NCBI GenBank assembly: GCA_036012905.1
Contig: DASCQF010000151.1
Span: forward strand, 1-64,000
DNA: 64,000 nucleotides
Direction: 5' to 3'
Source: NP936 sp002726085
GTDB taxonomy: Bacteria; Acidobacteriota; Vicinamibacteria; Vicinamibacterales; UBA8438
The notes under the pieces were generated by a model, which worked only from the letters and a program-made list of their open reading frames with translations, had not been told where the DNA came from and ran no database searches. This document shows, in pieces, positions 63,218 to 64,000 of this stretch; position 1 is the first letter of the stretch; each line of letters begins with the position of its first letter. The position numbers and the translations under genes were made by a program.

Positions 63218-63577
63218 ATGGCCGCAACGCTGACGATTTATCACAATCCGAATTGAAGCACCTCCTTGTTTGCCTTGGCGGCCGCCAAGGAAGAAGGCCT
63301 GAGCCACGAGACGGTGCTGTATCTGGAGCAACACCCGGACCGAGCGGCGTTGCGGGACTTGGTGTCGAAACTCGAAGATCCGGTCGAGGACCTCGTGCGC
63401 AAGGACTCGAAGTTCAAGAAGCTTGGCCTGGATCCGGAGGCCTATGTCGGCAATGCTGGGGCGGTCGTCGACCTGCTGGAATCACACCCGGCGCTTTTGC
63501 AGCGGCCAGTGCTGGTCAGGGGCCGCCGGGCAATCATTGGCCGTCCTCGTGAGCGCGTCGGCGATTTTCTTTCCTGA
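63218..63577 (+). CDS. ArsC/Spx-family protein with in-frame TGA at the catalytic cysteine: probable selenoprotein
   Basis: The frame reads MAATLTIYHNPN, then TGA at 63254-63256, then STSLFALAAAKEEG and on to LLESHPALLQRPVLV and IIGRPRERV. In ArsC-family reductases the loop is YHNPxCSxS, so the TGA stands exactly where the catalytic Cys belongs (residue 13). The rest of the frame is open and conserved to its end at 119 residues. GGAAGGA before the ATG at 63218 is a strong ribosome site, so the start is used. A hairpin right after the TGA has the size and position of a bacterial SECIS element. Selenocysteine decoding is therefore the best reading; a chance nonsense mutation is the alternative. 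Selenium machinery must lie outside this window. Confidence 0.8.
63254..63297 (+). promoter_or_regulatory. SECIS-like hairpin after the in-frame TGA
   Basis: CCTTGGC (63273-63279) pairs with GCCAAGG (63284-63290), leaving the tetraloop GGCC. The stem is extended below by CCTT/AAGG pairs (63264-63267 with 63294-63297). The loop starts 23 bases after the TGA and begins with G, both within what is known for bacterial SECIS elements. It lies inside the coding region, as expected for bacteria. Confidence 0.7.
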
Positions 63578-63619
63578 ACCTGGCGTCGTCTTGGTCGGCT
63601 GAGTCGGGCGCGCGGGCTG

Positions 63620-64000
63620 CTAGGGCACGACCGTCACCGTAACGTCCTCGGAGGTGCCGAGCGCGCCGTCACTAGCGAGACAGCGCAGCACGTAGGTGCC
63701 CGGCTCGTCGAACATCACCTCGGTCGCCCACCCGCCGTCGGGAGGCGCCTCCGGTGTGGTCCAGCCTGGCGACCAGGGGGAGTTCGCGCCGGCCCGCGTG
63801 TCTTCCCACACTTTGGCCTGCGGCGGGTCGAAGCCGACTTGTCCGTCGCCCCGGAAGACATACCACGAGACGCGCAGTCCGGTGGAGCTGCCGACGGTTA
63901 CCTGGACCGGCGGCCGCCAGGGGTTGGTCCGGCGCGTTCGCCGCGGCTTCGGCACTCCGTCGTCGCTGGCCACCGCGACCAGCGCCAGCGACTCGCCAAC
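63620..64000 (-). CDS. Secreted protein with C-terminal PKD/Ig-like domain (5' end outside window)
   Basis: The visible 126 C-terminal residues include VQVTVGSSTGLRVSWYVFRG, whose core GLRVSWYV is beta-rich, a Trp/Pro-rich middle, and the ending FDEPGTYVLRCLASDGALGT with VTVTVVP, typical of PKD or immunoglobulin-like domains. The frame stays open to the right edge, so the start is missing. Function unknown. Confidence 0.65.
   Translation of the reverse strand, partial: VGESLALVAVASDDGVPKPRRTRRTNPWRPPVQVTVGSSTGLRVSWYVFRGDGQVGFDPPQAKVWEDTRAGANSPWSPGWTTPEAPPDGGWATEVMFDEPGTYVLRCLASDGALGTSEDVTVTVVP

Overview
The window is high-GC, densely coded bacterial DNA on both strands, with many TGATG or ATGA start/stop overlaps and many GTG or TTG starts. 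The gene content (futalosine menaquinone gene mqnE, a TonB receptor with an N-terminal carboxypeptidase-regulatory-like domain, a DUF6152-type secreted protein, and purine-rich dispersed repeats) suggests an Acidobacteriota-like organism, perhaps of the Vicinamibacteria. That assignment is inference; there is no rRNA gene to test it. I saw no rRNA, tRNA or CRISPR array.

Layout. 1-3.7 kb: a UbiA-type prenyltransferase (partial), a STAS protein, ribosomal protein S21, purD and purE. 3.7-12.7 kb: a complete arginine pathway in two divergent blocks. The leftward block is argC-argB-argD-acetyltransferase-argJ-argF and the rightward block is argR-argG-argH, around a control region with repeated ArgR-box-like motifs. 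13-20 kb: two small unknown proteins, a degenerate HD-GYP/GAF/GGDEF protein, a sigma-54 activator, a deoxyhypusine-synthase-like enzyme, a decayed queC and an intact queD. 19.8-24.3 kb: a DtxR-type repressor facing a two-domain multicopper oxidase, a ZIP transporter and a cupredoxin, with a palindromic operator over the promoter, then two unknown genes.

24.4-30.7 kb is an accessory island. It starts with a broken integron integrase (intI relic). It continues with an amidohydrolase that has membrane helices inserted in it, a Phd/VapC-type toxin-antitoxin pair lying between two homologous attC-like elements, unknown genes and a decayed DUF952 gene.

30.8-39.1 kb: a CoA-transferase/aminotransferase pair, then a sulfur cluster. 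That cluster holds a cysteine synthase-rhodanese fusion, a JAMM protease, a ThiS/MoaD-type sulfur carrier, a ThiF/MoeB-rhodanese, an Rrf2 regulator, a cysteine desulfurase and an A-type Fe-S carrier. It looks like protein-thiocarboxylate cysteine synthesis joined to Fe-S assembly. 39.2-43.6 kb: trehalose synthesis (otsA, otsB) around two unknown genes, and a DUF6152 protein. 43.7-47.3 kb: an OmpR-type two-component pair beside a decayed PepSY membrane protein. 47.3-53.8 kb: a cobalamin-riboswitch-led btuD-btuC-btuF-TonB receptor group. 53.9-61.3 kb: mqnE, superoxide dismutase, membrane and stress proteins, a hydrolase and molybdopterin genes (moeA, mog/moaB). 61.3-64 kb: a NagZ-like glycosidase and an ArsC-family gene whose catalytic cysteine codon is TGA followed at once by a SECIS-like hairpin, so probably a selenoprotein. 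A PKD-like secreted protein runs off the end.

Two other signals stand out. A family of intergenic elements (a repeated GGAGTCAGGAGACAGGAG-type tract followed by a GAAGCC-loop-GGCTTC hairpin) recurs between operon genes and in places has become the C-terminal tail of the upstream protein. Two genes, queC and the PepSY gene, have lost an internal segment with a frameshift; this may be real decay or an assembly error.
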